Part shown: piece by piece, positions 1-7,994 of the stretch
Numbering within the stretch: position 1 is the stretch's first letter
How the letters are laid out: the number at the start of each line of letters is the position of its first letter
Assembly: GCF_000721605.1 (NCBI RefSeq)
Contig: NZ_JOIZ01000007.1
Coordinates: 248,001 to 312,000, forward strand
Direction of reading: 5' to 3'
Length of the DNA: 64,000 nucleotides
Source: Streptomyces sp. NRRL S-37
Lineage (GTDB): Bacteria > Actinomycetota > Actinomycetes > Streptomycetales > Streptomycetaceae
The notes under the pieces: generated by a model
What the model was told of the DNA's origin: nothing
What the model saw: only the letters and a program-made list of their open reading frames with translations
Databases searched by the model: none
Program-made: the position numbers and the translations under genes

Positions 1-7
1 GCGAACA

Positions 8-856
8 GTGACGTCGACGATGGCGCGGACCGACCGAGCTCAGACAGTGACCGAACTGCCGGAGGTCGCCGATCCCGGTCAGGTCGCGCCGAAGGACGCC
101 CGGGAGCTGTCCAAGCAGTTCTTCCGGCGGCTGACGGAGCTGGAAGAGGGCACGCACGAGTACCAGTACGCGCGCAACACCCTCATCGAGATGAACATGT
201 CCCTCGTCCGCTTCGCGGCCGGCCGGTTCCGCAGCCGGGGTCCGGAGGAGATGGAGGACATCGTCCAGGTCGGCATGATCGGGCTGATCAAGGCGATCGA
301 CCGGTTCGAGCTGTCCCGCGAGGTGGAGTTCACCTCCTTCGCGATCCCCTACATCGTCGGCGAGATCAAGCGGTTCTTCCGTGACACCTCGTGGTCCGTG
401 CACGTGCCGCGCCGCCTCCAGGAGGCCCGGGTGCAGCTCGCCCGCGCCACCGAGGAACTGCGCAGCCGGCTGGGCCGTACGCCCACGACCGCCGAGCTCG
501 CGCAGCTGATGAGCCTGACCGAGGAAGAGGTCAACGAGGCCCGGATCGCCTCCAACGGCTACAACTCCGCCTCCCTGGACGCCGCCATCGGCAGTGAGCC
601 GGACGGCGAGAGCGTGCTCGCGGACTTCATCGGCACCGAGGACGCCGCGCTGGAACTGGTCGAGGACTTCCACGCGCTGGCCCCGATGATCGCCGAGCTC
701 GACGAGCGCGAGCGCAAGATCGTGCACTGGCGGTTCGTGGAGGAGCTGACGCAGGCGGAGATCGGCGAGCGGCTCGGCTGCTCCCAGATGCATGTCTCGC
801 GGCTGCTGTCGCGCACGCTGAAGCGGCTGCGGGCGGGGATGCTCACCACGAGCTGA
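8..856 (+). CDS. RNA polymerase sigma factor, SigB/SigF/SigG family
   Basis: Group 3 (stress/development) sigma-70 factor of about 282 residues. Region 2 is clear, with the run EDIVQVGMIGLIKAIDRF near residue 80, then FTSFAIPYIVGEIKRFFRD, followed by region 3. Region 4 ends with the helix-turn-helix around QAEIGERLGCSQMHVSRLLSRTLKRL. Such factors direct core RNA polymerase to stress or sporulation promoters and are often held by RsbW-like anti-sigma kinases; no partner is adjacent, the nearest RsbW-like ATPase being far away at 31,579. The GTG at 8 is taken as start, with ATG 20 as alternative. The frame is open to the window edge, so a longer N-terminus cannot be excluded. The family is certain; the paralogue cannot be named. 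Confidence 0.93.
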   Translation: MTSTMARTDRAQTVTELPEVADPGQVAPKDARELSKQFFRRLTELEEGTHEYQYARNTLIEMNMSLVRFAAGRFRSRGPEEMEDIVQVGMIGLIKAIDRFELSREVEFTSFAIPYIVGEIKRFFRDTSWSVHVPRRLQEARVQLARATEELRSRLGRTPTTAELAQLMSLTEEEVNEARIASNGYNSASLDAAIGSEPDGESVLADFIGTEDAALELVEDFHALAPMIAELDERERKIVHWRFVEELTQAEIGERLGCSQMHVSRLLSRTLKRLRAGMLTTS

Positions 857-880
857 GGCCGGGCGGCCCAGACGTACGGG

Positions 881-913
881 GACGGGGTGCGGCACACCAT
901 GCCGCACCCCGTC
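881..913. terminator. Bidirectional terminator between convergent genes
   Basis: A perfect 13-bp inverted repeat (GACGGGGTGCGGC and its complement) encloses a 7-nt loop. It sits between the stops of the sigma factor and the beta-helix gene. There is no long T-run, which is normal for Streptomyces terminators. Confidence 0.8.
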
Positions 914-943
914 TCCTTGTGTCGGCAAGACGCCGGCAGGGCG

Positions 944-2134
944 TCAGCAGATCGACTGGCTGCTGTTCACCAGCCGGTTGTTGCGGAACGTCGTGTTCTC
1001 GCCGCAGGGGCTCTCGCGGATCGACGAGTTCGTCACCGTGAGGTTCTGGACGGTGATGTCCCGGTTGTTCGCGAACTCCGAGCGCGCCGCCAGGCGGATC
1101 TCGCCGCCGCCGGTGACCGTGCCGCTCTGGGCGGCGAGGTTCACGTTGTAACAATTTTCGATGAGGATCGCGTTGTTGCCCGTGTTCGAGAGCGTGATCC
1201 TGTCGATCGTCGCGCCGCCGCTCTCCGAGACGCAGAACACACCCCGTCCGCCGCCGCGTGCGACGACCTCGCCGACGCGGATGTTGGTGGAGTAGGAGCT
1301 GCCGATCCGGCCGTTGCGGTTGGCCATGCGGAAGGCCGCGTACCCGGTGCCGGTGCCGGCGTTCTCCGCGTCCACCTTGGAGACGGTGGCGTTGATGGTC
1401 TGGTTCAGCAGCAGGCCCGACTCGCCGACGTTGCGGGCGGTCACCGTGCCGACGGTGAGTCCGTCGACGCCGTACGTCTCCACGGCGTGGCTGGACGCGC
1501 CGGAGACGTACACGTTGTCGATGCGCACGTTGCGCGTCCACTGGCTGGTGTCGCCGCGGTTGTCGATGCGGACGCCGAGGCCGCGGGTCAGGCGCATGTC
1601 GATCTGGCCGAGGACGACGTTCTGCACGTTGCGCAGGAAGATCCCGTACAGCGGGGCGCCGGTGACGTCGAGGTGCTGCACCTCGATGTCGCGGGTGCCG
1701 CGTGAGTAGACCGGGGCCTGGTCGCCGGAGCCGCTGCCGGTGACGTCGATGGTGCCGCAGACGTCCAGGGTGGTGTAGCTCGGCAGGGAGATGCGGGAAC
1801 CGGCGGAGACGGAGCCCGAGCCGCGGACCACCACCCGTTCCTTGCTGGTGCGGCCGGAGGACAGGCTGTTGATCGCCGCCTGTACGGCCGCGCGCATGTC
1901 GCCGCCGGTGTAGACGGTGCTGCCGCCGCGCCGGGCGGTCCAGGTGCTGCCGCTGAGTACGGCCTCGGCCTGGTAGGAGCCGTCGCCGCAGGCCGCGGCG
2001 CGGGCGGGGGCCGGGGCCGCGGCGGTCACGGCGGTGGTCGTGGGGGCGGCCGTGGCGGGGGCCGTCATGACGCCGGCCGTGGTGAGGAGTGCGGTGGCGC
2101 CGGCTGCGGTGAGGAGTGCGGCTCTGCGTCCCAT
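944..2134 (-). CDS. Secreted right-handed parallel beta-helix (pectate-lyase-like) protein
   Basis: About 396 residues. The start is ATG 2134, giving MGRRAALL, a hydrophobic stretch and an AxA-like cleavage region (TAPATAA), so it is exported by Sec or possibly Tat. The mature protein shows short repeating beta-strand turns (DVCGTIDVTG, DIEVQHLDVTG, VVLGQIDMR, NVRIDNVYVSG, GLTVGTVTARN) typical of pectate lyase or polygalacturonase-like parallel beta-helices, and ends in Cys. No catalytic set can be assigned by eye, so the substrate is unknown; an extracellular polysaccharide is the best guess. The longer frame reaching 2218 lacks a signal-like start. Two LacI-type operators lie just upstream, suggesting sugar-dependent repression. 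Confidence 0.8.
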   Translation of the reverse strand: MGRRAALLTAAGATALLTTAGVMTAPATAAPTTTAVTAAAPAPARAAACGDGSYQAEAVLSGSTWTARRGGSTVYTGGDMRAAVQAAINSLSSGRTSKERVVVRGSGSVSAGSRISLPSYTTLDVCGTIDVTGSGSGDQAPVYSRGTRDIEVQHLDVTGAPLYGIFLRNVQNVVLGQIDMRLTRGLGVRIDNRGDTSQWTRNVRIDNVYVSGASSHAVETYGVDGLTVGTVTARNVGESGLLLNQTINATVSKVDAENAGTGTGYAAFRMANRNGRIGSSYSTNIRVGEVVARGGGRGVFCVSESGGATIDRITLSNTGNNAILIENCYNVNLAAQSGTVTGGGEIRLAARSEFANNRDITVQNLTVTNSSIRESPCGENTTFRNNRLVNSSQSIC

Positions 2135-2155
2135 GGGTCCTCTGCTTCTCTCGTC

Positions 2156-2179
2156 GAACCGATTCGACTGAATCGATTC
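2156..2179 (-). promoter_or_regulatory. Two tandem LacI-family operator-like palindromes
   Basis: GAACCGATTC (2156-2165) and GAATCGATTC (2170-2179) both fit the general LacI-family core AANCGNTT. They lie 22-45 bp upstream of the ATG of the beta-helix gene, with centres 14 bp apart. The spacing and position suit repression of that gene by a sugar-responsive LacI protein. Which regulator binds is unknown. Confidence 0.6.
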
Positions 2180-2282
2180 ATCCGGTGGGGGGCCGAGAGT
2201 TTGGCAAGGGCATGGCAAGGAGTCAAGCGGTCCGCCTCCCGCTTACGGGAGTTGACGGGCCGTCTGCGGGAGACTCGGACGC

Positions 2283-3716
2283 ATGCGTACTGCGTACAAC
2301 GTGGAGACGGTCAGGACGGCGGAGCGGGAACTGATGGCACGGCTGCCGGAGGGGGCGCTGATGCAGCGCGCCGCCGCCGGGCTCGCCGCCGCCTGCGCGG
2401 ATGTGCTGGGGCGGGTGTACGGCAGCAGGGTCGTCCTGCTCGTCGGCAGCGGGGACAACGGCGGCGACGCCCTGTACGCCGGCGCCCGGCTCGCCCGGCG
2501 CGGCGCGGGCGTGAACGCGGTGCTGCTCGCGCCGGAGCGCGCCCACGGCGGAGGGCTCGCGGCGCTGCGCCGGGCGGGCGGGCGGACCACGGGCACGGAC
2601 GGCGCCGAGGCGCTGATCGAGCGGGCCGATCTCGTCGTCGACGGCATCGTCGGGATCGGGGGGAAGGGCGGGCTGCGCCCGGAGGCGGTGCCGCTCGCCG
2701 AGGCGGCCGGGCGGGCGCGGGCGGCCGTGGTCGCCGTCGACCTGCCGAGCGGGGTCGACGCCGACACCGGGGAGGTGCGGGGAGCGGCGGTCCGCGCCGA
2801 CCTCACGGTCACCTTCGGGACGCACAAACCGGGGCTGCTGATCGATCCGGCGCGGGAGTACGCGGGGTCGGTGCGGCTGGTCGACATCGGGCTGTCGCTC
2901 CCGAAGGAGCCGGAACTGGAGGCGTTGCAGCACGCGGACGTGGCCCGGCTGCTGCCGGTGCCGGCCGCCGAGAGCGACAAGTACCGGCGGGGCGTCGTCG
3001 GGATCGCCGCCGGGTCCTCCCGGTATCCGGGGGCGGCGGTGCTCGCGGTGGCGGGGGCGCTGCGGGGCGGTGCGGGGGCCGTACGGTACGTCGGCCCCGC
3101 CGGGCAGGCCGTGATCGCCCGCTTCCCCGAGACGCTGGTGTCGGACGGCGGGCCGCGGCGTGCGGGGCGGGTGCAGGCGTGGGTGGTCGGGCCGGGCGCC
3201 GGGGACGACGCGGCGACGGTCGCGGAGGTGCTGGCGGCGGACGTGCCGGTACTGATCGACGCGGACGGGCTGCGGCTGGCCGAGGCGTCGGCGGTACGGG
3301 GGCGGCGGGCGCCGACGCTGATGACCCCGCACGCGGGGGAGGCGGCGGCGCTGCTCGGGGTCGAGCGGGAGGAGGTCGAGGGGGGCCGGCTGGCGGCGGT
3401 GCGGGAGCTGGCGGGGCGGTACGGGGCGACGGTGCTGCTGAAGGGGTCCACGACCCTGATCGCGTCCTCGGGAGGGGGCGTGGTGCGGGTGAACCCGACG
3501 GGGACGTCGTGGCTGGCCACGGCGGGGAGCGGGGACGTGCTGTCGGGGCTGGCGGGGTCGCTGCTGGCGGCGGGGCTGTCGGCGGTGGACGCGGCGAGTG
3601 CGGGGGCGTATCTGCACGGGCTCGCGGGGCGGTTCGCGGCGGACGGGGCGCCGATGGGGGCGCACGATGTGGCGGAGGGGATCGCGGGGGCTTGGCGGAG
3701 TGTGGTGCGGGGGTGA
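2283..3716 (+). CDS. nnr: Bifunctional NAD(P)H-hydrate epimerase / ADP-dependent NAD(P)H-hydrate dehydratase
   Basis: About 477 residues with two fused domains. The N-terminal YjeF domain (about 1-215) epimerises damaged NAD(P)HX; it shows GSGDNGGDALYAGARL and VVAVDLPSGVDADTG. The C-terminal ribokinase-like domain (about 235-477) dehydrates S-NAD(P)HX using ADP; it shows MTPHAGEAAALLG, LLKGSTTLIA and the ATP-site motif ATAGSGDVLSGLAG. Together they return hydrated nicotinamide cofactors to NAD(P)H in the cytoplasm. Start ATG 2283 follows the divergent beta-helix promoter. It sits upstream of alr, as is usual in actinomycetes. The length is typical for fused Nnr. Confidence 0.95.
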   Translation: MRTAYNVETVRTAERELMARLPEGALMQRAAAGLAAACADVLGRVYGSRVVLLVGSGDNGGDALYAGARLARRGAGVNAVLLAPERAHGGGLAALRRAGGRTTGTDGAEALIERADLVVDGIVGIGGKGGLRPEAVPLAEAAGRARAAVVAVDLPSGVDADTGEVRGAAVRADLTVTFGTHKPGLLIDPAREYAGSVRLVDIGLSLPKEPELEALQHADVARLLPVPAAESDKYRRGVVGIAAGSSRYPGAAVLAVAGALRGGAGAVRYVGPAGQAVIARFPETLVSDGGPRRAGRVQAWVVGPGAGDDAATVAEVLAADVPVLIDADGLRLAEASAVRGRRAPTLMTPHAGEAAALLGVEREEVEGGRLAAVRELAGRYGATVLLKGSTTLIASSGGGVVRVNPTGTSWLATAGSGDVLSGLAGSLLAAGLSAVDAASAGAYLHGLAGRFAADGAPMGAHDVAEGIAGAWRSVVRG

Positions 3717-3717
3717 G

Positions 3718-3780
3718 CGGCTGCTCGGCGTAGGGGTGGGGCGGGGTTGACCGGCTGCTCGGCGTAGGGGTGGGGCGGGG
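3718..3780. repeat. 29-bp direct repeat, two copies, after nnr
   Basis: Copies lie at 3718-3746 and 3752-3780 (period 34 bp), a G-rich unit beginning CGGCTGCTCGGCGTAGG. It is located directly after the nnr stop. No function is evident; it may be a local tandem duplication. Confidence 0.7.
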
Positions 3781-3829
3781 GTAGGGTGCGCAGCCCGGCG
3801 CTTACGGGGTGCCGTCGCGCCCACCCTCC

Positions 3830-3851
3830 CCCATTGCCCGAAAGGCATGGG
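3830..3851. repeat. Small imperfect hairpin in the alr leader
   Basis: CCCATTGCC and GGCATGGG pair around CGAAA, about 75 bp upstream of the alr start. The sequence resembles a short element scattered through Streptomyces intergenic DNA (from memory). It could be a partial terminator or an mRNA leader hairpin. Confidence 0.45.
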
Positions 3852-3923
3852 AGGTACCCCCATCGCCCTGCGGCACGATTGCCCGCGGCTTGCGGGGTGG
3901 AGGGCTCTGAGAGACTGGGCGGG

Positions 3924-5123
3924 ATGAACGAGACAGTTGCCCCGGGTGGTGCGGAGCTGCGGGCCCGTGCCGAGATCGACCTCGCCGCCGTGCGGGCCAA
4001 TGTGCGGGCCCTGCGCGAGCGGGCACCCGGCGCCGCCTTCATGGCCGTGGTCAAGGCCGACGGGTACGGGCACGGCGCGGCCCCCTGCGCCCGGGCCGCC
4101 GTCGAGGCCGGGGCGACCTGGCTGGGCACCGCCACCCCGCAGGAAGCGCTCGCGCTGCGCGCGCCCGGTGCCGGGGTGCCGGACGGCGTACGGATCATGT
4201 GCTGGCTGTGGACGCCCGGCGGGCCCTGGCGGGAGGCGATCGAGGCCGGCCTCGACGTGTCCCTGAGCGGCATGTGGGCGCTGGACGAGGTCACCCGGGC
4301 GGCCCGTCTCGCCGGGCGGCCCGCGCGGGTGCAGCTCAAGGCCGACACCGGGCTCGGGCGGGGCGGCTGCCAGCCCGGCGACGACTGGGCGGAACTGGTC
4401 GCCGCCGCGCTGCGCGCCGAGGCCGAGGGGCTGGTCCGCGTCACCGGCCTGTGGTCGCACTTCGCCTGCGCCGACGAGCCGGGCCACCCCTCCATCGCCG
4501 CCCAGCTCACCCGGTTCCGGGAGATGGTCGCGTACGCGGAGGGGCAGGGCGTCGACCCCGAGGTGCGGCACATCGCCAACTCGCCCGCCACCCTCACCCT
4601 CCCCGAGAGCCACTTCGACCTCGTGCGCCCCGGCATCGCGATGTACGGCGTCTCGCCCGGCCCCCGGATCGGCACCCCCGCCGACCTGGGACTGCGCCCG
4701 GCGATGACCCTGTCCGCCTCGATGGCCCTGGTGAAGCACGTCCCCGGCGGCCACGGCGTCAGCTACGGCCACCACTACCTCACCCCGGGCGCCACCACCC
4801 TCGGCCTCGTCCCGCTCGGCTACGCGGACGGCATCCCCCGCCACGCCTCCTCCACCGGGCCGGTGCTGGTCGAGGGCAAGTGGCGCACGGTCGCCGGGCG
4901 GGTCGCGATGGACCAGTTCGTCGTCGACCTGGGCGGGGACGAGCCGGGGCCGGGCGCCGAGGCAGTCCTCTTCGGGCCCGGCGACCGCGGCGAGCCCACC
5001 GCCGAGGACTGGGCGCAGGCGGCCGGGACCATCGCGTACGAGATCGTCACCCGCATCGGAACCCGCGTCCCGCGCGTCTACGTCCATGACGGGAACGACG
5101 CGGACGAGGGGAGCGGTACGTGA
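3924..5123 (+). CDS. alr: Alanine racemase
   Basis: PLP-dependent, fold-type III, about 399 residues. It interconverts L- and D-alanine, supplying D-Ala for peptidoglycan. The PLP lysine is K44 in the signature AVVKADGYGHGA. The second catalytic base (Tyr) lies in SYGHHY, and RPGIAMYGVSP is the phosphate-binding region. Start ATG 3924 is chosen because it places ELRARAEIDLAAV at the usual distance from the lysine; the reading frame upstream has no family resemblance. The last codons overlap the GTG of the next gene (GTGA), so it is translationally coupled to the hydrolase. Confidence 0.96.
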   Translation: MNETVAPGGAELRARAEIDLAAVRANVRALRERAPGAAFMAVVKADGYGHGAAPCARAAVEAGATWLGTATPQEALALRAPGAGVPDGVRIMCWLWTPGGPWREAIEAGLDVSLSGMWALDEVTRAARLAGRPARVQLKADTGLGRGGCQPGDDWAELVAAALRAEAEGLVRVTGLWSHFACADEPGHPSIAAQLTRFREMVAYAEGQGVDPEVRHIANSPATLTLPESHFDLVRPGIAMYGVSPGPRIGTPADLGLRPAMTLSASMALVKHVPGGHGVSYGHHYLTPGATTLGLVPLGYADGIPRHASSTGPVLVEGKWRTVAGRVAMDQFVVDLGGDEPGPGAEAVLFGPGDRGEPTAEDWAQAAGTIAYEIVTRIGTRVPRVYVHDGNDADEGSGT

Positions 5124-6352
5124 GCGAGGGCATCGCCGAGGCCGCGGTCTCCGCGGCCTCGGCAGCCGGCGCGTCCGGCGGGGGCTGGCGCCGGGCCACC
5201 GGTGTCGCGGGTGTCGCGATAGGCGTGCTCGCCACCGGGGCCGCCGCGGGCGTCGCGATAGAGCGGATGACGGTCGGCCGGGGCATGCGCAGGAAGGCCC
5301 GGCTCGCCCTCGACTCCGCGGGACCGTACGGCGCGCTGCGCGGCACCCCCGGCAAGGCGTACGCCGACGACGGCACCGAGCTGTACTACGAGGCCGACGA
5401 CCCCGACCCCGCCCCGACCCCCGAGCGGCGGCGCCGGCTGTTCGGCCGCAAGGCGCCCGCCCCGGTCACCGTGGTCTTCAGCCACGGTTACTGCCTCAAC
5501 CAGGACTCCTGGCACTTCCAGCGGGCCGCGCTGCGGGGCGTCGTACGGACCGTGCACTGGGACCAGCGCAGCCACGGCCGTTCGGCGCGGGGTGCGGCGC
5601 AGGCGGAGCGGGGCGAGCCGGTCACCATCGAGCAGCTGGGGCGGGACCTGAAGGCCGTCATCGACGCGGCGGCGCCCGAGGGGCCGCTGGTGCTGGTCGG
5701 CCACTCCATGGGCGGGATGACGGTGATGGCCCTCGCCGACCAGTACCCGGAGCTGATCCGGGAGCGGGTCGTGGGCGTCGCCCTGGTCGGTACGTCGTCG
5801 GGGCGGCTCGGGGAGGTCAACTTCGGGCTGCCGGTGGCCGGCGTCAACGCGGTGCGGCGGGTGCTGCCGGGGGTGCTGAAGGCGCTGGGGCAGCGGGCCG
5901 AGCTGGTGGAGCGGGGGCGCCGGGCCACCGCGGATCTGTTCGCGGGGGTCATCAAGCGGTACTCGTTCGCGTCGCGGGACGTGGACCCGGCGGTCGCCCG
6001 GTTCGCCGAGCGGATGATCGAGGGCACGCCGATCGACGTGGTCGCCGAGTACTACCCGGCGTTCAGCGACCACGACAAGACCGAGGCCCTCGCCCACTTC
6101 GCCGGCCTGCCGGTGCTGGTGCTGGCCGGGGTGGACGACCTGGTCACGCCGAGCGAGCACAGCGAGGAGATCGCAGGTCTGCTGCCCGACGCGGAACTGG
6201 TGCTGGTCCCGGACGCGGGGCACCTGGTGATGCTGGAGCACCCGGAGGCGGTCACCGACCGCCTCGCCGACCTGCTCGTCCGCGCGGGCGCGGTGCCCGC
6301 AGGGGCTACCGTTGGACGCTATGGAAGCAGCAGCACCGCACAACCCGGCTGA
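5120..6352 (+). CDS. Alpha/beta hydrolase
   Basis: About 410 residues. An N-terminal hydrophobic stretch (about residues 30-55, VAGVAIGVLATGAAAGVAI) probably anchors it in the membrane. The hydrolase domain follows: FSHGYCLNQDSWHF (oxyanion region), nucleophile elbow VGHSMGGMT, acid in VLAGVDDLVTP, and histidine in VPDAGHLVMLEHPE. Substrate unknown. It overlaps alr upstream (GTGA) and tsaE downstream by about 30 bp, so it is one operon. The alr-hydrolase-tsaE order is conserved in Streptomyces (from memory). Confidence 0.9.
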   Translation: MSEGIAEAAVSAASAAGASGGGWRRATGVAGVAIGVLATGAAAGVAIERMTVGRGMRRKARLALDSAGPYGALRGTPGKAYADDGTELYYEADDPDPAPTPERRRRLFGRKAPAPVTVVFSHGYCLNQDSWHFQRAALRGVVRTVHWDQRSHGRSARGAAQAERGEPVTIEQLGRDLKAVIDAAAPEGPLVLVGHSMGGMTVMALADQYPELIRERVVGVALVGTSSGRLGEVNFGLPVAGVNAVRRVLPGVLKALGQRAELVERGRRATADLFAGVIKRYSFASRDVDPAVARFAERMIEGTPIDVVAEYYPAFSDHDKTEALAHFAGLPVLVLAGVDDLVTPSEHSEEIAGLLPDAELVLVPDAGHLVMLEHPEAVTDRLADLLVRAGAVPAGATVGRYGSSSTAQPG

Positions 6353-6857
6353 GCCGGCGCCGACCGCGAACTCCGTCGACGTCGGGCTGACCGTCACCTC
6401 CCCCGAGCAGATGCGCGAACTGGGCCGCAGGCTCGCCAAGTTGCTGCGCGCCGGCGATCTGGTGCTGCTCTCGGGTGAGCTGGGCGCGGGCAAGACGACC
6501 CTGACCCGGGGCCTCGGTGAGGGGCTCGGCGTGCGGGGCGCGGTCACCTCGCCGACGTTCGTGATCGCCCGGGTGCACCCGTCGCTGGGGGACGGTCCGC
6601 CGCTGGTCCACGTCGACGCGTACCGGCTGTCGGGCGGTCTGGACGAGATGGAGGACCTCGATCTCGACGTCTCGCTGCCGGAGTCGGTGATCGTCGTGGA
6701 GTGGGGCGAGGGCAAGGTCGAGGAGCTGACCGAGGACCGTCTCCAGGTCGTCATCCACCGGGCGGTCGGCGACACCACGGACGAGGTGCGCGAGGTGACC
6801 GTGACCGGCCTGGGCGAACGCTGGACGGCGACCGACCTGACCGTACTGTCGGCCTGA
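6321..6857 (+). CDS. tsaE: tRNA N6-threonylcarbamoyladenosine synthesis ATPase TsaE
   Basis: About 178 residues. P-loop LSGELGAGKTTLTRGLGEGL, then TSPTFVIARVH and the conserved LVHVDAYRL and VIVVEWGEG motifs. TsaE is the ATPase partner of TsaB and TsaD in forming t6A at position 37 of ANN-decoding tRNAs. Its partners TsaB and TsaD lie 1-3 kb downstream. ATG 6321 is preferred; a TTG nine bases upstream (6312) is also in frame. It overlaps the hydrolase gene, so it is co-transcribed with alr. Confidence 0.95.
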   Translation: MEAAAPHNPAEPAPTANSVDVGLTVTSPEQMRELGRRLAKLLRAGDLVLLSGELGAGKTTLTRGLGEGLGVRGAVTSPTFVIARVHPSLGDGPPLVHVDAYRLSGGLDEMEDLDLDVSLPESVIVVEWGEGKVEELTEDRLQVVIHRAVGDTTDEVREVTVTGLGERWTATDLTVLSA

Positions 6858-6973
6858 CCGTCCTACCGGGCCACGCGGCCCGACTGCCCCGTCGGCTCGG
6901 ACGTGCTGCCGGTCTGACCAGGCTGTCGGTTCGACCGCCTCGTCGACTGACAGGGCCACGCGGCCCGACCGGC

Positions 6974-7162
6974 CTACGCCGCCTCGCGGTGCCCTTCGGC
7001 CGGTTCGCAGGGCCGGGGTTCCGGGGCGCTGGGCGGGGTGGAGACCGCGGCGGCCGCGGCGCAGGACGCCAGCAGGTCGCGCATCGGGATTCCGGAGAGG
7101 CCGGAGACCGGCTGGGGCCGCGACTGCGCCGTGGTCCGGCGGGCGCTCTGGTGGGCCGGCAT
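6974..7162 (-). CDS. Small orphan protein preceded by an iron-box-like operator
   Basis: 62 residues beginning MPAHQSARRTTAQSRPQPVS and containing GLSGIPMRDLLASC. No family recognised. It is probably real because a full AGGAGG ribosome site (7168-7173) lies 5 nt before the ATG. A perfect 9-bp palindrome also lies about 29 bp upstream of the start. It is opposite in direction to tsaE and tsaB. It has a single Cys and an Ala-rich centre with no signal peptide or membrane segment, and is otherwise Pro/Glu rich at the C-terminus. Possibly an iron-regulated small protein, by inference only. Confidence 0.65.
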   Translation of the reverse strand: MPAHQSARRTTAQSRPQPVSGLSGIPMRDLLASCAAAAAVSTPPSAPEPRPCEPAEGHREAA

Positions 7163-7190
7163 GGACGCCTCCTGAAGGACGGGGGCGGGC

Positions 7191-7212
7191 GTGGTTAGGC
7201 AGACCTAACCAC
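7191..7212 (-). promoter_or_regulatory. Perfect palindrome resembling a DmdR/IdeR iron box
   Basis: GTGGTTAGG - CAGA - CCTAACCAC, a perfect 9-bp inverted repeat with a 4-nt spacer. The core TTAGG-N4-CCTAA matches half-site spacing within known actinomycete iron boxes (TTAGGTTAGGCTCACCTAA contains TTAGG-N4-CCTAA). It lies just upstream of the small gene at 6974-7162, where a repressor would act. Binding is unproven. Confidence 0.55.
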
Positions 7213-7326
7213 GGACTGGATACCATGTGACCACGCCCGGGACGCCGAACGCAACATCTTGCCGACGTCTTGTCGGAATGTGCGGCCCCCGTTCACGCGA
7301 TCCGGCCGGAACGCGCACACCGGGAC

Positions 7327-7884
7327 TCACCGCACGACGACGACCTTCCGCCCGATCGTCGCGAACCCCCACATCGCCTCGCCGTCCGCGCGCGTCTCCC
7401 GGATGCCGCCCGTCCGCTGCTCCGGGTCGAGCCGTGGCGCCGAGCCGTCGACCGCCGCGCTGAACCCGATCGCCGTGCCCTCGACGGAGGCGAACCGCAC
7501 CACGTGCTCGACCGGAACGCCGTCCGATCCGGTGACCGCCGCGGACCGGGACGTGACCCGGTAGGTGCCCGGTTCCGGGTCCACCGTGCTGGGGCTGACC
7601 CCGTAGGTGCGCCGCACCCTGCCGCTCTCCTCGACCAGCCACACCCGGTCCCTGCCCAGCGCGTACACGACCCGTTCGCCCGTCCCCGACCGTGCGGGCA
7701 GGGCGGCGGGATGGCCGTTGCCCCGGAGGGCCTTCTGGACGGCCGCCGCGGTGCCGGGCGCCGGACGGTGCGGCCCGGCCGGGGCGGTCACCGCCGCCTG
7801 GTGGCCGAGGTAGCCGATCGTCGCGAGGGCCGCCGCGGTCAGCCCCGCCACGATCGCCGAGCTGGTGCCTGCCACCGTCGTCAC
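7327..7884 (-). CDS. Membrane-anchored protein of unknown function
   Basis: About 185 residues from GTG 7884 (AGGAC about 7 nt upstream). A single N-terminal membrane helix (about residues 8-30, IVAGLTAAALATIGYLG) is followed by a soluble domain of about 150 residues, probably outside the cell, rich in beta strands (VVYALGRDRVWLVEE, GTYRVTSRSAAV, FASVEGTAIGFSA). No family recognised. The frame reaches back to 7938 without a convincing start. It is divergent from tsaB with about 110 bp between them, so they probably share a promoter region. Confidence 0.7.
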   Translation of the reverse strand: MTTVAGTSSAIVAGLTAAALATIGYLGHQAAVTAPAGPHRPAPGTAAAVQKALRGNGHPAALPARSGTGERVVYALGRDRVWLVEESGRVRRTYGVSPSTVDPEPGTYRVTSRSAAVTGSDGVPVEHVVRFASVEGTAIGFSAAVDGSAPRLDPEQRTGGIRETRADGEAMWGFATIGRKVVVVR

Positions 7885-7994
7885 CTCTGTCCTGCTCTGT
7901 CCCGTTATCCACGTACGTCGTCGTGACCGTAGCAGCACGTGACCGTCCGGCCCGTGCGGCCGTGGCCGGGGCCCGGGAGCCGTAGGCTGTTTGC

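Noticed and set aside
2223..5087. 954-codon minus-strand open frame over nnr and alr
   Set aside because: Shadow frame: low-complexity Pro/Arg-rich, and the opposite strand encodes two clear enzymes.
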